Below, piece after piece: positions 13,914 through 20,134 of a stretch of 20,134 bases of DNA. The notes under the pieces are model-generated. The model was not told the origin of the DNA. It worked only from the letters and a program-made list of their open reading frames with translations, and made no database searches. How positions within the stretch are numbered: the first letter of the stretch is position 1; the number at the start of each line of letters is the position of its first letter. The stretch covers positions 1 through 20,134 of the forward strand of contig DIFN01000018.1 of assembly GCA_002419145.1 (NCBI GenBank). Direction: 5' to 3'. This DNA comes from Mageeibacillus sp. UBA5747. Lineage in GTDB: Bacteria > Bacillota > Clostridia > Saccharofermentanales > UBA5734. The position numbers and the translations under genes were made by a program.

Positions 13914-14755
13914 TGCCCGTGATTTGTGCCGACCTCCATGTCCATTCCGATTTTTCAGACAGTTCTTTGTCTATCGCCCAAACGCTGGCGCGTGCTGAGC
14001 GAAGCGGCCTGACCCATCTTAGTCTGGTCGACCACGACACGGTTGCCGGGACCAGTCAGGCAAGAGAGCTGGCAACGCTGACAACCATCCAAATCATACC
14101 TGGCATTGAAATCTCTGCCCAAGACAGGAGCACGGGCAAGAAGGTTCATATTCTTGGCTATGCGTACCAGACACCTGCCAGCAATCTGACGACACTGTGC
14201 CAGCCGACCTTGCAGCGGAGGACACAAAAGACTCTGAGCCAAGTGGATATCCTGATCCAGGCTGGTTTCCCTCTTTCACGCCAGGCCGTTCTTGACAAGG
14301 CCGGACCCACGGGGGCTATCTACAAGCAACACATCATGGCTGTCCTGATCGACCTGGGGATCACTGATTCGGTGTACTCGGATCTTTACCGGACAGTATT
14401 CAAAGGCGCGGGCATCTGCGCTGGGGATATCGATTATGTGGATGTGCAGGACGCCATCGCTGCAGTCCGGGCAGATGGTGGAATCCCCGTTCTGGCTCAT
14501 CCGGGGCAATCCAAGGTCTGGGAAAGCATTTCGGGATTTGCCAGGGAAGGTCTGACTGGGATTGAGCTCAACCACCCCGACCATGATTCCTCTGACTACG
14601 GACGTATCCGTGATCTGGCCGACCAGTATGATTTCCTGTTGACTGGAGGCAGCGATTACCACGCTGACTATGGCAACGGACCAGACATCGGGCAAGTCCT
14701 GGCACCTGCTGAGTCTTTGCTGCAGATGCAGCTGATGCTTAACCGCCACATTTAA
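13913..14755 (+). CDS. PHP-family cyclic phosphate phosphoesterase (PhnPP-like, replaces PhnP)
   Basis: 280-residue polymerase and histidinol phosphatase (PHP) domain enzyme. Metal ligands are visible in order: ADLHVHSDFSD, LVDHDTV, IPGIEIS, LAHPGQ and GGSDYHAD. A helical insertion (about 85-175) sits inside the PHP barrel. An Eggerthella lenta PHP enzyme from a phn operon (PhnPP) hydrolyses the 1,2-cyclic ribose 5-phosphate product of PhnJ to ribose 5-phosphate and phosphate. Location and the lack of phnP make the same role likely here. ATG at 13913 overlaps the phnL stop; GTG 13919, 8 bases after GAGG, is an alternative start. Confidence 0.87.
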   Translation: MPVICADLHVHSDFSDSSLSIAQTLARAERSGLTHLSLVDHDTVAGTSQARELATLTTIQIIPGIEISAQDRSTGKKVHILGYAYQTPASNLTTLCQPTLQRRTQKTLSQVDILIQAGFPLSRQAVLDKAGPTGAIYKQHIMAVLIDLGITDSVYSDLYRTVFKGAGICAGDIDYVDVQDAIAAVRADGGIPVLAHPGQSKVWESISGFAREGLTGIELNHPDHDSSDYGRIRDLADQYDFLLTGGSDYHADYGNGPDIGQVLAPAESLLQMQLMLNRHI

Positions 14756-14826
14756 CGCTGTGGTCATCACATTTAACCTGGCGTTCAATATTGAAAAAAT
14801 TGTGTACGATTCTAGTAAATTACGAT
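14747..14826 (+). promoter_or_regulatory. Candidate control region of the phnDCE operon
   Basis: CACATTTAAC occurs twice (14747-14756 and 14768-14777), start to start 21 bases, placing both copies on one face of the helix. A perfect 12-base palindrome TTCAATATTGAA (14784-14795) follows and overlaps a possible -35 TTGAAA (14791-14796). TACGAT occurs at 14805-14810 and again at 14821-14826 as possible -10 boxes, but none has ideal spacing. The first repeat overlaps the stop of the preceding gene. The rest of the 212-base gap to phnD shows no terminator. Confidence 0.35.
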
Positions 14827-14967
14827 CAGATTTTTAACGTCCATTTTGTTTCCAGATCATCATTCACGAATCTTTGGCTGGCATAATCAGGGTGTCCGAC
14901 AACCCGATGTGCGGAGTGCCTTAAAGAACGGATCCCCTGAAACTCATGAATGTATGAAAGGAATAAC

Positions 14968-16059
14968 ATGAAAAAGTTCACTCTGATTGCTCTCGTCATG
15001 ACGCTTCTACTCAGCACCCTGGCCGGTTGCGGTGTTGCCGCCTCCAACCAGGAAAACACCACAATAGCTGGCCAGGCAGAAACAACAGTGGCCCCGACCA
15101 CTGTTGCCGCCAGCACCACAAAAGGTGATGAAATCATCATTGCCTGGTATCCCAATGAATCTGGTGAAGAATTGTCAGAAGCCCGCGAACAGATCGGCGC
15201 TATTATTGAAAAGGCAACTGGCATGAAGGTTAAACACCAGACTACCACGGACTATCTGATCGCCATCGAAGCCCTTGCAGCTGGTACAGCCCACATTGCA
15301 TTCACCGGTGGTGAAGGTTATGTCCAGGCCCACGACAAAAACCCATCTGTTCTGCCATTGGTTACCAACAGCGGTGCTTCCGGCACCCTCGACGATGCCA
15401 AGTACTACAGCTGGCTGAATGTTGCCAAAGGCAGCGAAACGCAGTACATGAAAGACGGCAAGTACTCGATTGACAATATTGTTGGCAAGAAATTTTCCTT
15501 CGTCTCCAACAGCTCCACCTCTGGTTTCAAAGTGCCTTCCGCTGACATTCTCAGCCACTTCAACCAGATGGATGCCTACAAGAATCTGACCCGTGAAGAT
15601 CTGATCGAAAGCGGCACCTTCTTCTCGGAAGTCCTCTTTGGTGGTTCGCACCAGGGCTCCGCTGTCAACCTCCTCAATGGTTCGGCTGATATTGCCGCTT
15701 TCTGCGATACTTGCGTCAGCAACTACGTTGAACTTGTATCCGGTGAACTGAATACCGTTGGTTCGGTTGTCAAGGTCAAAGATGACGCCGCTGAGCCTTT
15801 CAACACGGTCCTGGGTAAGGAGTTTGTCGTTATTTCGGTCACGCCAGTCCTCAATGGCCCGATTATTGCCAACACGGAAGTTTTGAGTGCTGAACATTTC
15901 AAAGCCATCCAGGATGCCCTGACTTCGGATGAAACGACCAACAATCCGAAAATCTTTGTCGCAAAAGACTCTGAATTCAAGGGCCTCTGGAAAGCTGGCG
16001 AGCGTTTCCTCGCTGTTGAAGATGCCTGGTACAATCCCATTCGCGAACTCGGCAAGTGA
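14968..16059 (+). CDS. phnD: Phosphonate ABC transporter substrate-binding lipoprotein PhnD
   Basis: 363-residue binding protein for phosphonate, phosphite or phosphate uptake. A lipoprotein signal peptide ends at the lipobox LAGC (Cys21), and a Thr/Ala-rich linker (about 35-55) precedes the domain, as expected for a membrane-anchored receptor in a monoderm. EIIIAWYPNES, the phosphonate-pocket motif SSTSGFKVP and the DIAAFCDTC region fit PhnD. ATG 14968 is used rather than the in-frame ATG 14950 because AAAGGA sits just upstream and MKKFTLIALVMTLLL is a proper signal start. A strong hairpin follows the stop. Ligand preference cannot be read from sequence. Confidence 0.93.
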   Translation: MKKFTLIALVMTLLLSTLAGCGVAASNQENTTIAGQAETTVAPTTVAASTTKGDEIIIAWYPNESGEELSEAREQIGAIIEKATGMKVKHQTTTDYLIAIEALAAGTAHIAFTGGEGYVQAHDKNPSVLPLVTNSGASGTLDDAKYYSWLNVAKGSETQYMKDGKYSIDNIVGKKFSFVSNSSTSGFKVPSADILSHFNQMDAYKNLTREDLIESGTFFSEVLFGGSHQGSAVNLLNGSADIAAFCDTCVSNYVELVSGELNTVGSVVKVKDDAAEPFNTVLGKEFVVISVTPVLNGPIIANTEVLSAEHFKAIQDALTSDETTNNPKIFVAKDSEFKGLWKAGERFLAVEDAWYNPIRELGK

Positions 16060-16088
16060 CTCTCCTTCGTCATGAACCGCGTCATCCG

Positions 16089-16118
16089 TCCCCGGGAGGC
16101 AGCAGTGTTTCCCGGGGA
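16089..16118 (+). repeat. Intercistronic hairpin between phnD and phnC
   Basis: TCCCCGGG (16089-16096) is perfectly complementary to CCCGGGGA (16111-16118) around a 14-base loop, with no T run after it. Such stems after binding-protein genes commonly protect the upstream message and reduce downstream expression. Confidence 0.65.
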
Positions 16119-16138
16119 ATCTTTCCAGAAAGGCTGTT

Positions 16139-16969
16139 ATGGAATTGCTAGAAATCCGGGATGTCTCCAAGGTTTACAACCGCCAGACCATTGCCTTGTC
16201 AAACATCAGCCTGAATGTGAGCGAAGGCGAATTTGTCTCGATCATAGGACCATCTGGGGCCGGCAAATCCACCTTGCTGCGCTGCATCAACCGGATGATC
16301 GATCCATCATCCGGTGCCATCTTTTTCCAGCAGACCCGGATCGACGAGTTGCCAAAAAAGAAGCTGCGCCAAGTGCGAACGCAAATTGGCATGATATTCC
16401 AACACTATAATCTGGTCAATCGCCTGACCGTCTTCGATAATGTGCTGCATGGCCGCCTGGGATACAAATCCACGCTCATGGGTGTCCTTGGTTATTACGA
16501 TCCGTTTGAGCGCCGGGCGGCCTATGAAATTATTGAGGCGCTGGGGTTACAGGACCAGATATTCAAACGCTGCGACCAGCTCAGTGGCGGTCAGAAACAG
16601 CGCGTCGGCATTGCCCGGGCCCTGCTGCAACGACCCAAGATGCTGCTCTGTGATGAGCCAATCGCCTCACTGGACCCCAGTTCTTCGAAAATCATCATGG
16701 ACCATCTCCAGAGAATCAGCCGAGAGATGAAAATCACCTGCCTGGTCAATTTGCACCAGGTCGATGTCGCAATCAAATATTCAGACCGGATCATCGGGAT
16801 TCGGAATGGAGAAATGGTGTTTGACGGTCCGCCTGCAAAAATCACCCCCAAAATCATTGAGCAGATATATGGAACTGAGGCGCACGAACTGATCTTGTCA
16901 CTGGATACGCTGCAGTCTGGTCAGAAATCTTCCATCAAACAGTCGGAAGTGGCCCATGCAGTCTGTTGA
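16139..16969 (+). CDS. phnC: Phosphonate ABC transporter ATP-binding protein PhnC
   Basis: 276-residue ATPase that powers PhnDE import. Walker A GPSGAGKST, Q-loop MIFQHYNLV, signature LSGGQKQRVGIARAL, Walker B MLLCDEPIASLD and H-loop NLHQVD are intact. The PhnC-typical insertion LHGRLGYKSTLMGVLGYYDPFER after the Q-loop is present. ATG is preceded by AAAGG, 5 bases away. The 3' end overlaps the ATG (16956) of the interrupted phnE1 frame. Confidence 0.94.
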   Translation: MELLEIRDVSKVYNRQTIALSNISLNVSEGEFVSIIGPSGAGKSTLLRCINRMIDPSSGAIFFQQTRIDELPKKKLRQVRTQIGMIFQHYNLVNRLTVFDNVLHGRLGYKSTLMGVLGYYDPFERRAAYEIIEALGLQDQIFKRCDQLSGGQKQRVGIARALLQRPKMLLCDEPIASLDPSSSKIIMDHLQRISREMKITCLVNLHQVDVAIKYSDRIIGIRNGEMVFDGPPAKITPKIIEQIYGTEAHELILSLDTLQSGQKSSIKQSEVAHAVC

Positions 16970-17081
16970 ACAAATGAATCTTTTTTTCAGACAGCGGCGC
17001 TGGTCGAGCTTGCTGGGCTTTGTTTTAATCGTGCTCCTGTCTCTGGGATCTGCCTGGTTGACCGAGTTTGACGTCGTTTGA
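16956..17081 (+). pseudogene. N-terminal fragment of phnE1, ended by an in-frame TGA
   Basis: From ATG 16956 (or 16974) the frame encodes a basic start and a first membrane segment (LLGFVLIVLLSLGSAWLT) followed by EFDVV, as in PhnE permeases. A TGA stop at 17079-17081 interrupts it. The same frame continues directly with AVTSFFKALNWLFTRFYPT and the rest of the permease, so this is one gene with a nonsense codon, not two genes. TGA is used as a stop at many good genes nearby, so it is not a Trp codon. A substitution (for example from GGA, CGA or TGG) or a sequencing error is likely. Confidence 0.75.
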
Positions 17082-17105
17082 GCTGTAACCAGCTTTTTCA
17101 AAGCT

Positions 17106-17756
17106 TTGAATTGGCTGTTCACCCGGTTCTACCCGACAGTGGAGTCTCTGGCAAAATTGCCAAAAATCGGGGAGAAGATGGCTGAGACTGTTTTGATGGC
17201 CATCACAGCAACCATGATAGCTGCAGTGATATCGATTATTCTTGCGATCGTTGGCTCGCAAACGACGCGAGTCAATTCATTCGTTGGAACGATCAGCCGA
17301 GGCCTGGCTTCGGTTTTACGCAATGTCCCGGTCATTGGCTGGGCATTGATTCTGCAATTCTCCTTCGGTCAAGGCATGATCACAGGGCTACTTGCCCTGC
17401 TATTTGGCACAACCGGTTACCTGACCCGGGCGTTTATCGAGACGATCGATGGCTCTAGTGACAGCTCGGTCGAAGCCCTCAGGGCCTCAGGGGCCAATTA
17501 CCTGCAAGTCATACGCCACGCGGTGCTGCCTTCCAGTCTGCCACAAATGATGAGCTGGATTCTCTACATGATCGAAACAAATGTGCGTGATGCGACGCTG
17601 GTCGGGATTCTGACTGGCTCTGGCATCGGTTTTTTATTCGAGTTGTACTATAAAGGCTCGTACTACAACCACGCCAGCCTGATTGTGATTATCATCATTC
17701 TGGTCGTCATCGGCATCGAAACCCTCTCGAACCAGATCCGGAGGATTATCCTATGA
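17106..17756 (+). CDS. phnE: Phosphonate ABC transporter permease PhnE1 (main part, downstream of in-frame stop)
   Basis: 216 residues from a possible TTG start at 17106; ATG 17178 is another possible restart. The BPD-type permease domain is complete: FYPTVESLAKLPKIGEKMAETVLMAITAT, several membrane helices, and the EAA loop EALRASGANYLQVIRHAVLPSSLP that contacts PhnC. The C-terminus overlaps phnE2 (ATGA, 17753-17756). What is lost is the first membrane helix encoded at 16956-17081. Neither restart codon has a convincing ribosome binding site at normal spacing, so expression of an intact protein is doubtful unless the TGA is an error or is read through. Confidence 0.8.
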   Translation: MNWLFTRFYPTVESLAKLPKIGEKMAETVLMAITATMIAAVISIILAIVGSQTTRVNSFVGTISRGLASVLRNVPVIGWALILQFSFGQGMITGLLALLFGTTGYLTRAFIETIDGSSDSSVEALRASGANYLQVIRHAVLPSSLPQMMSWILYMIETNVRDATLVGILTGSGIGFLFELYYKGSYYNHASLIVIIIILVVIGIETLSNQIRRIIL

Positions 17757-18547
17757 CCACGGTGCCGCATAAACCCTTTGACAAGTCCCAGTTCTGGTTG
17801 CGAACCGTTCTCTCGCTTCTTTTAGTTGTGACCCTCTACACCTTGCTCCAACTAAAAGTTACTGACTTGAACCAGAAACTGGCCCTGATGGCTGACAATT
17901 TTCGCCTGATGTTTTCCGAGTCCCATTTCAAGCACCTGACTCTTCTTGAAGGTCTTTACGGCGTCGCCATCACCTTGTCCCTAGCGATCCAGACCACCTT
18001 GATCGGCGCAATAGGTGCTTTCATTCTTGGCCTTTTTGCTTCGCGCAATCTGGCACCGCACTGGTTGACGGCAATCATTAAGAGCTTTGTCGCCCTGGTC
18101 CGGGCCATCCCGACCGTTCTCTGGGTCTTGATTTTTGCAGTCTCTGCGGGACTGGGTAGCACAGCAGCAGTCATCGGGATGACCTTCCATACGGTCAGCT
18201 ACCTGACCAAGTCGTATTCAGAATCCTTCGAAGAGATCGACCCCGGCGTGATTGAGGCCTTGCGCGGCTGTGGCGCCAGCTGGTGGCAGATTGTTTTCCA
18301 GGCTGTCTTGCCGACCTCTCTGCATCCAATTCTGTCTTGGACTTTCATCCGGTTCGAAATCAACTTTTTAAATGCCGTTGCCATGGGTGCTGCAGCCGGA
18401 GCCGGTGGCATTGGTTTTGATCTATTCATGGCAGGCAGCCATTATCTCGACTTTCGTGAAGTCGGGATGATCACGTATCTGATCATTGCCGTGTCCATGG
18501 TTCTGGAATCTACTTCCATTCAACTCAAAAAACGACTGGAGCTTTGA
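17753..18547 (+). CDS. phnE: Phosphonate ABC transporter permease PhnE2
   Basis: 264-residue membrane permease, the second PhnE paralogue of the operon; the two would form the heterodimeric channel. A first membrane helix (FWLRTVLSLLLVVTLYTLL), periplasm-side segment and the BPD domain from about residue 65 (EGLYGVAITLSLAIQTTLIGAIGAFILGLFASR) are present. The EAA loop EALRGCGASWWQIVFQAVLPTSLHP is intact. Starts by ATGA overlap with phnE1. GGAG near its 3' end serves the following small gene. Confidence 0.94.
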   Translation: MTTVPHKPFDKSQFWLRTVLSLLLVVTLYTLLQLKVTDLNQKLALMADNFRLMFSESHFKHLTLLEGLYGVAITLSLAIQTTLIGAIGAFILGLFASRNLAPHWLTAIIKSFVALVRAIPTVLWVLIFAVSAGLGSTAAVIGMTFHTVSYLTKSYSESFEEIDPGVIEALRGCGASWWQIVFQAVLPTSLHPILSWTFIRFEINFLNAVAMGAAAGAGGIGFDLFMAGSHYLDFREVGMITYLIIAVSMVLESTSIQLKKRLEL

Positions 18548-18549
18548 GC

Positions 18550-18786
18550 ATGCATGTGATTGTAGATTTAGCGACAGTGGCTTGGCTGGTCAGTCTGCTG
18601 TGTTCGCTCTATGCCGCCTACTACGCAGCTGGTTTACGCTTTGTCTTTCTTCCTGAATGTTGCCCTGCAGATGCTGATGATTCATTGTTTGTGATGAATG
18701 TGCGCAGCTTGTTCAAGCGGGCAGTCATCTGGACTCCGATCGCCCATACACGTTCCATCGTCATCGATGACGTGTTGATGAAGTAG
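18550..18786 (+). CDS. Small membrane protein at the end of the phn transport operon
   Basis: 78-residue protein I do not recognise. The N-terminus holds one hydrophobic helix (VAWLVSLLCSLYAAYYAAGL, about 9-28). A soluble part follows with adjacent cysteines (PECCPADADD, about 33-42) and a basic, moderately hydrophobic tail (VRSLFKRAVIWTPIAHTRSIVIDDVLMK). ATG 18550 has GGAG at 18538-18541, 8 bases spacing, lies 2 bases after the phnE2 stop and is clearly placed for translation in the same operon. No terminator is seen after it; the next gene is convergent. It might be a transporter accessory, but nothing in the sequence proves this. Confidence 0.6.
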   Translation: MHVIVDLATVAWLVSLLCSLYAAYYAAGLRFVFLPECCPADADDSLFVMNVRSLFKRAVIWTPIAHTRSIVIDDVLMK

Positions 18787-18850
18787 CTTCCAAGTACCTG
18801 CGTAGAGTCATGGATGGGTCAATGGTTGGGTAGGATATAATGGTAGTTTG

Positions 18851-19069
18851 TTAATTGATTTCCTCCACGCCGATCATGACAGAAGTTGCCTTGATCACCG
18901 CGTAGGCTTCTGAACCTACCTTCAAATTCAGTTCTTTGACTGCATCCATGGAAATCGTGGCGCTGATCTGGTTGCCGCCGCCAATGTCGAGAACAACTAT
19001 CGCATTGACTGCGCCTTCTTTAATCGTGACAATTCTGCCTTTGAGTTGATTTCTGGCACTGAGTTTCAT
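18851..19069 (-). CDS. Molbindin (Mop/TOBE-domain molybdate-binding protein)
   Basis: 72-residue single Mop domain. MKLSARNQLKGRIVTIKEGAVNAIVVLDI, then ISATISMDAVKELNLKVGSEAYAVIKATSVMIGV, is the classic molbindin pattern (SARNQLxGxV, KxGxVNAxV, IT/ISxxAxxxLxLxxG, AxIKAxxVM). Such proteins oligomerise and store molybdate or tungstate. GGAGG lies 9 bases before the start, and an extended -10 promoter is at 19115-19123. It is encoded alone, convergent with the phn transport operon; no modABC genes are in the window. Confidence 0.93.
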   Translation of the reverse strand: MKLSARNQLKGRIVTIKEGAVNAIVVLDIGGGNQISATISMDAVKELNLKVGSEAYAVIKATSVMIGVEEIN

Positions 19070-19114
19070 TTACCTGGACCTCCTTGAATGGAATTGGTAT
19101 CAGATTCTGTCTCT

Positions 19115-19123
19115 ATTGTATCA
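19115..19123 (-). promoter_or_regulatory. Extended -10 promoter of the molbindin gene
   Basis: On the minus strand TGA-TACAAT (19123 to 19115) matches an extended -10 (TGN then TANAAT). No good -35 is seen. The transcript would have a leader of roughly 40 bases. Confidence 0.45.
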
Positions 19124-19186
19124 CGCTCGCGACAAGAGCATCAGGGTGAAGCCGAGTGCGTCAGCATCACTCTGAACAAATTGTTT

Positions 19187-19412
19187 TCAGCCGAAGGCCT
19201 GTTCACACATATCATCCAGCGCAGCAAAGAACACATGTTTGGAAACGCCAACTTCGCGGTCAATGAATTCCTGCCGGACAGCAGATGATTTCTGAGGTGA
19301 CAGAGTTCTTGCTGACTTTGTCTTCGATCATGAAAATTTCGTCGACCTGGGTTTGTGAATAAGGCGCAAATACTTTCTCTGAGCTTCCCTGAACGGGTCC
19401 CTTTGGATCCAG
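19187..19412 (-). pseudogene. Possible decayed or frameshifted small gene
   Basis: Two overlapping minus-strand frames look protein-like but neither forms a complete gene. The first (19412 to 19260) reads ...EKVFAPYSQTQVDEIFMIE then DKVSKNSVTSEIICC. The second (19327 to 19187) reads ...SSAVRQEFIDREVGVSKHV then FFAALDDMCEQAFG and a stop. A single-base shift near 19275-19330 would join them. There is no start codon with a ribosome binding site at the beginning of either. The family is not recognised. The stretch lies just after the acetyltransferase gene on the same strand. Confidence 0.25.
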
Positions 19413-19425
19413 TCAGACCGTCACT

Positions 19426-20028
19426 TCAGCCCGAAAGCCGGGCGCTGCTGTCACAGATTTCCAGGTGGACATTCGCTTCAAACATGAATTTTGGCAACAT
19501 TGACCGGTACAATTTTGTCAGCTGCGACAGGATGAATGTATCGTCGGCCGGATGCTGGATCGGCAAATAGACAATATCATAATGGACTCCGAAAATCACA
19601 CCATTCACTCGACTGTGGCTGAAGCCGTTGCGGCTGTAAAAATTGATCCGTCGCTGCCGGGTTTCCCTTTCAGCTGGATCTATGCCATCGGCCGGGTGCT
19701 CAACCTCGGCCAGGATGCCGGATGCATCAGGCATTTCGTCGCGCAGCCCTTGCAGCAGCTGGCTGCCGTAGCCCATGCCCCGAGCATCAGCAACTGCAGC
19801 AAAATAATCGAGCAGCAGACTGGTGCCCCGCTTTGCCCGGGTCAGGAAAGCATAGGCTTTCAAGCTGCTGTCTTTGTTGTCGAATAAGCCATAACAGTGG
19901 TAAAGGTTCCGCTGTGCCAGATTCTTTATAACAATGAGCGGCTTGAGTTCGTTGTCCGGGAAGTCGTATTTGAGATGGTGGTGATAGACATCGCTGATCT
20001 CTTGGATCGATAGCTGCTTGATGATCAT
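19426..20028 (-). CDS. GNAT-family N-acetyltransferase
   Basis: 200-residue acetyl-CoA-dependent acetyltransferase. The core lies at about residues 50-130: YGLFDNKDSSLKAYAFLTR (strands), LLLDYFAAVADARGMGYGSQLL with the acetyl-CoA loop RGMGYG, a helix, and GILAEVEHPAD ... RRINFYSRNGFSHS typical of GNAT motif B. Start chosen at ATG 20028 (GGAG 9 bases upstream) although the frame is open to 20124 at the window edge. The acceptor substrate is unknown. Confidence 0.85.
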   Translation of the reverse strand: MIIKQLSIQEISDVYHHHLKYDFPDNELKPLIVIKNLAQRNLYHCYGLFDNKDSSLKAYAFLTRAKRGTSLLLDYFAAVADARGMGYGSQLLQGLRDEMPDASGILAEVEHPADGIDPAERETRQRRINFYSRNGFSHSRVNGVIFGVHYDIVYLPIQHPADDTFILSQLTKLYRSMLPKFMFEANVHLEICDSSARLSG

Positions 20029-20134
20029 GGTTATCTGCTCCAAAGGTGGATAAAGACATGTTAACATGGTGCTATCCATTGTTCGAGGATATTTTTTGAA
20101 ACGCATGAGATCTGCCTTGATCATCTCTGCTACA

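Noticed and set aside
17079..17095. Selenocysteine insertion at the phnE1 TGA
   Set aside because: The downstream stem is much shorter than bacterial SECIS elements and no selenoprotein PhnE is known to me. It is kept only as a test in the phnE1 finding.
18836..18841. TATAAT on the plus strand between the convergent genes
   Set aside because: No -35 partner, and it would only transcribe antisense to molbindin.
19088..19288. 66-residue plus-strand frame opposite the molbindin promoter
   Set aside because: It overlaps the minus-strand promoter and the better-looking minus-strand frames, and has no ribosome binding site.

Overview
The window looks like chromosome of an anaerobic, probably Gram-positive bacterium with moderate GC, most likely clostridial. 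The clues are strong AGGAGG-type ribosome binding sites, a short SigA-type sigma factor, a YlaK-type PIN-PhoH protein, a YqfW-like nucleotidase, and a lipoprotein PhnD with a Thr-rich linker instead of a periplasmic one. This assignment is inferred from gene families only. No transposon, phage, CRISPR array, tRNA or rRNA was seen.

Positions 1-5900 hold housekeeping-type genes. A membrane-anchored SH3-like protein (minus strand) diverges from a DEAD-box RNA helicase whose leader contains a terminator-like hairpin. A 58-residue zinc-ribbon protein with its own promoter, long leader and terminator follows, then an RpoD/SigA-family sigma factor and a HAD-type nucleotidase. Positions 4787-5261 carry no credible gene. 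They hold a terminator, a multi-helix RNA with competing pairings and a second terminator (riboswitch-like), a third terminator-like hairpin, and alternative helices next to the ribosome binding site of a zinc-dependent phospholipase C-like protein. A PIN-PhoH ATPase comes next.

Positions 7360-14755 form a tightly packed carbon-phosphorus lyase operon: phnG-phnH-phnI-phnJ-phnK-phnM-hexapeptide acyltransferase-phnL-PHP phosphoesterase. Most junctions overlap or are a few bases apart. PhnI/G/H (with L) and PhnM should make ribose-1-phosphonate 5-phosphate, and the radical-SAM enzyme PhnJ should break the C-P bond. The PHP protein very probably processes the cyclic ribose phosphate in place of the usual metallo-beta-lactamase PhnP. 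There is no phnN, phnP or phnF here.

Positions 14968-18786 form a second phn block for uptake: phnD-phnC-phnE1-phnE2 plus a 78-residue membrane protein. An intercistronic hairpin follows phnD. phnE1 carries an in-frame TGA that cuts off its first membrane segment. Upstream of phnD lie a 21-base-period direct repeat and a perfect palindrome, which are candidate regulatory sites.

The right end (minus strand) has a Mop-domain molbindin, a short stretch that looks like a decayed or frameshifted gene, and a GNAT acetyltransferase. The items most worth following up are the structured leader at 4901-5261, the PHP-for-PhnP exchange, the Cys-rich insertion in PhnK, the interrupted phnE1 and the small protein ending the transport operon.
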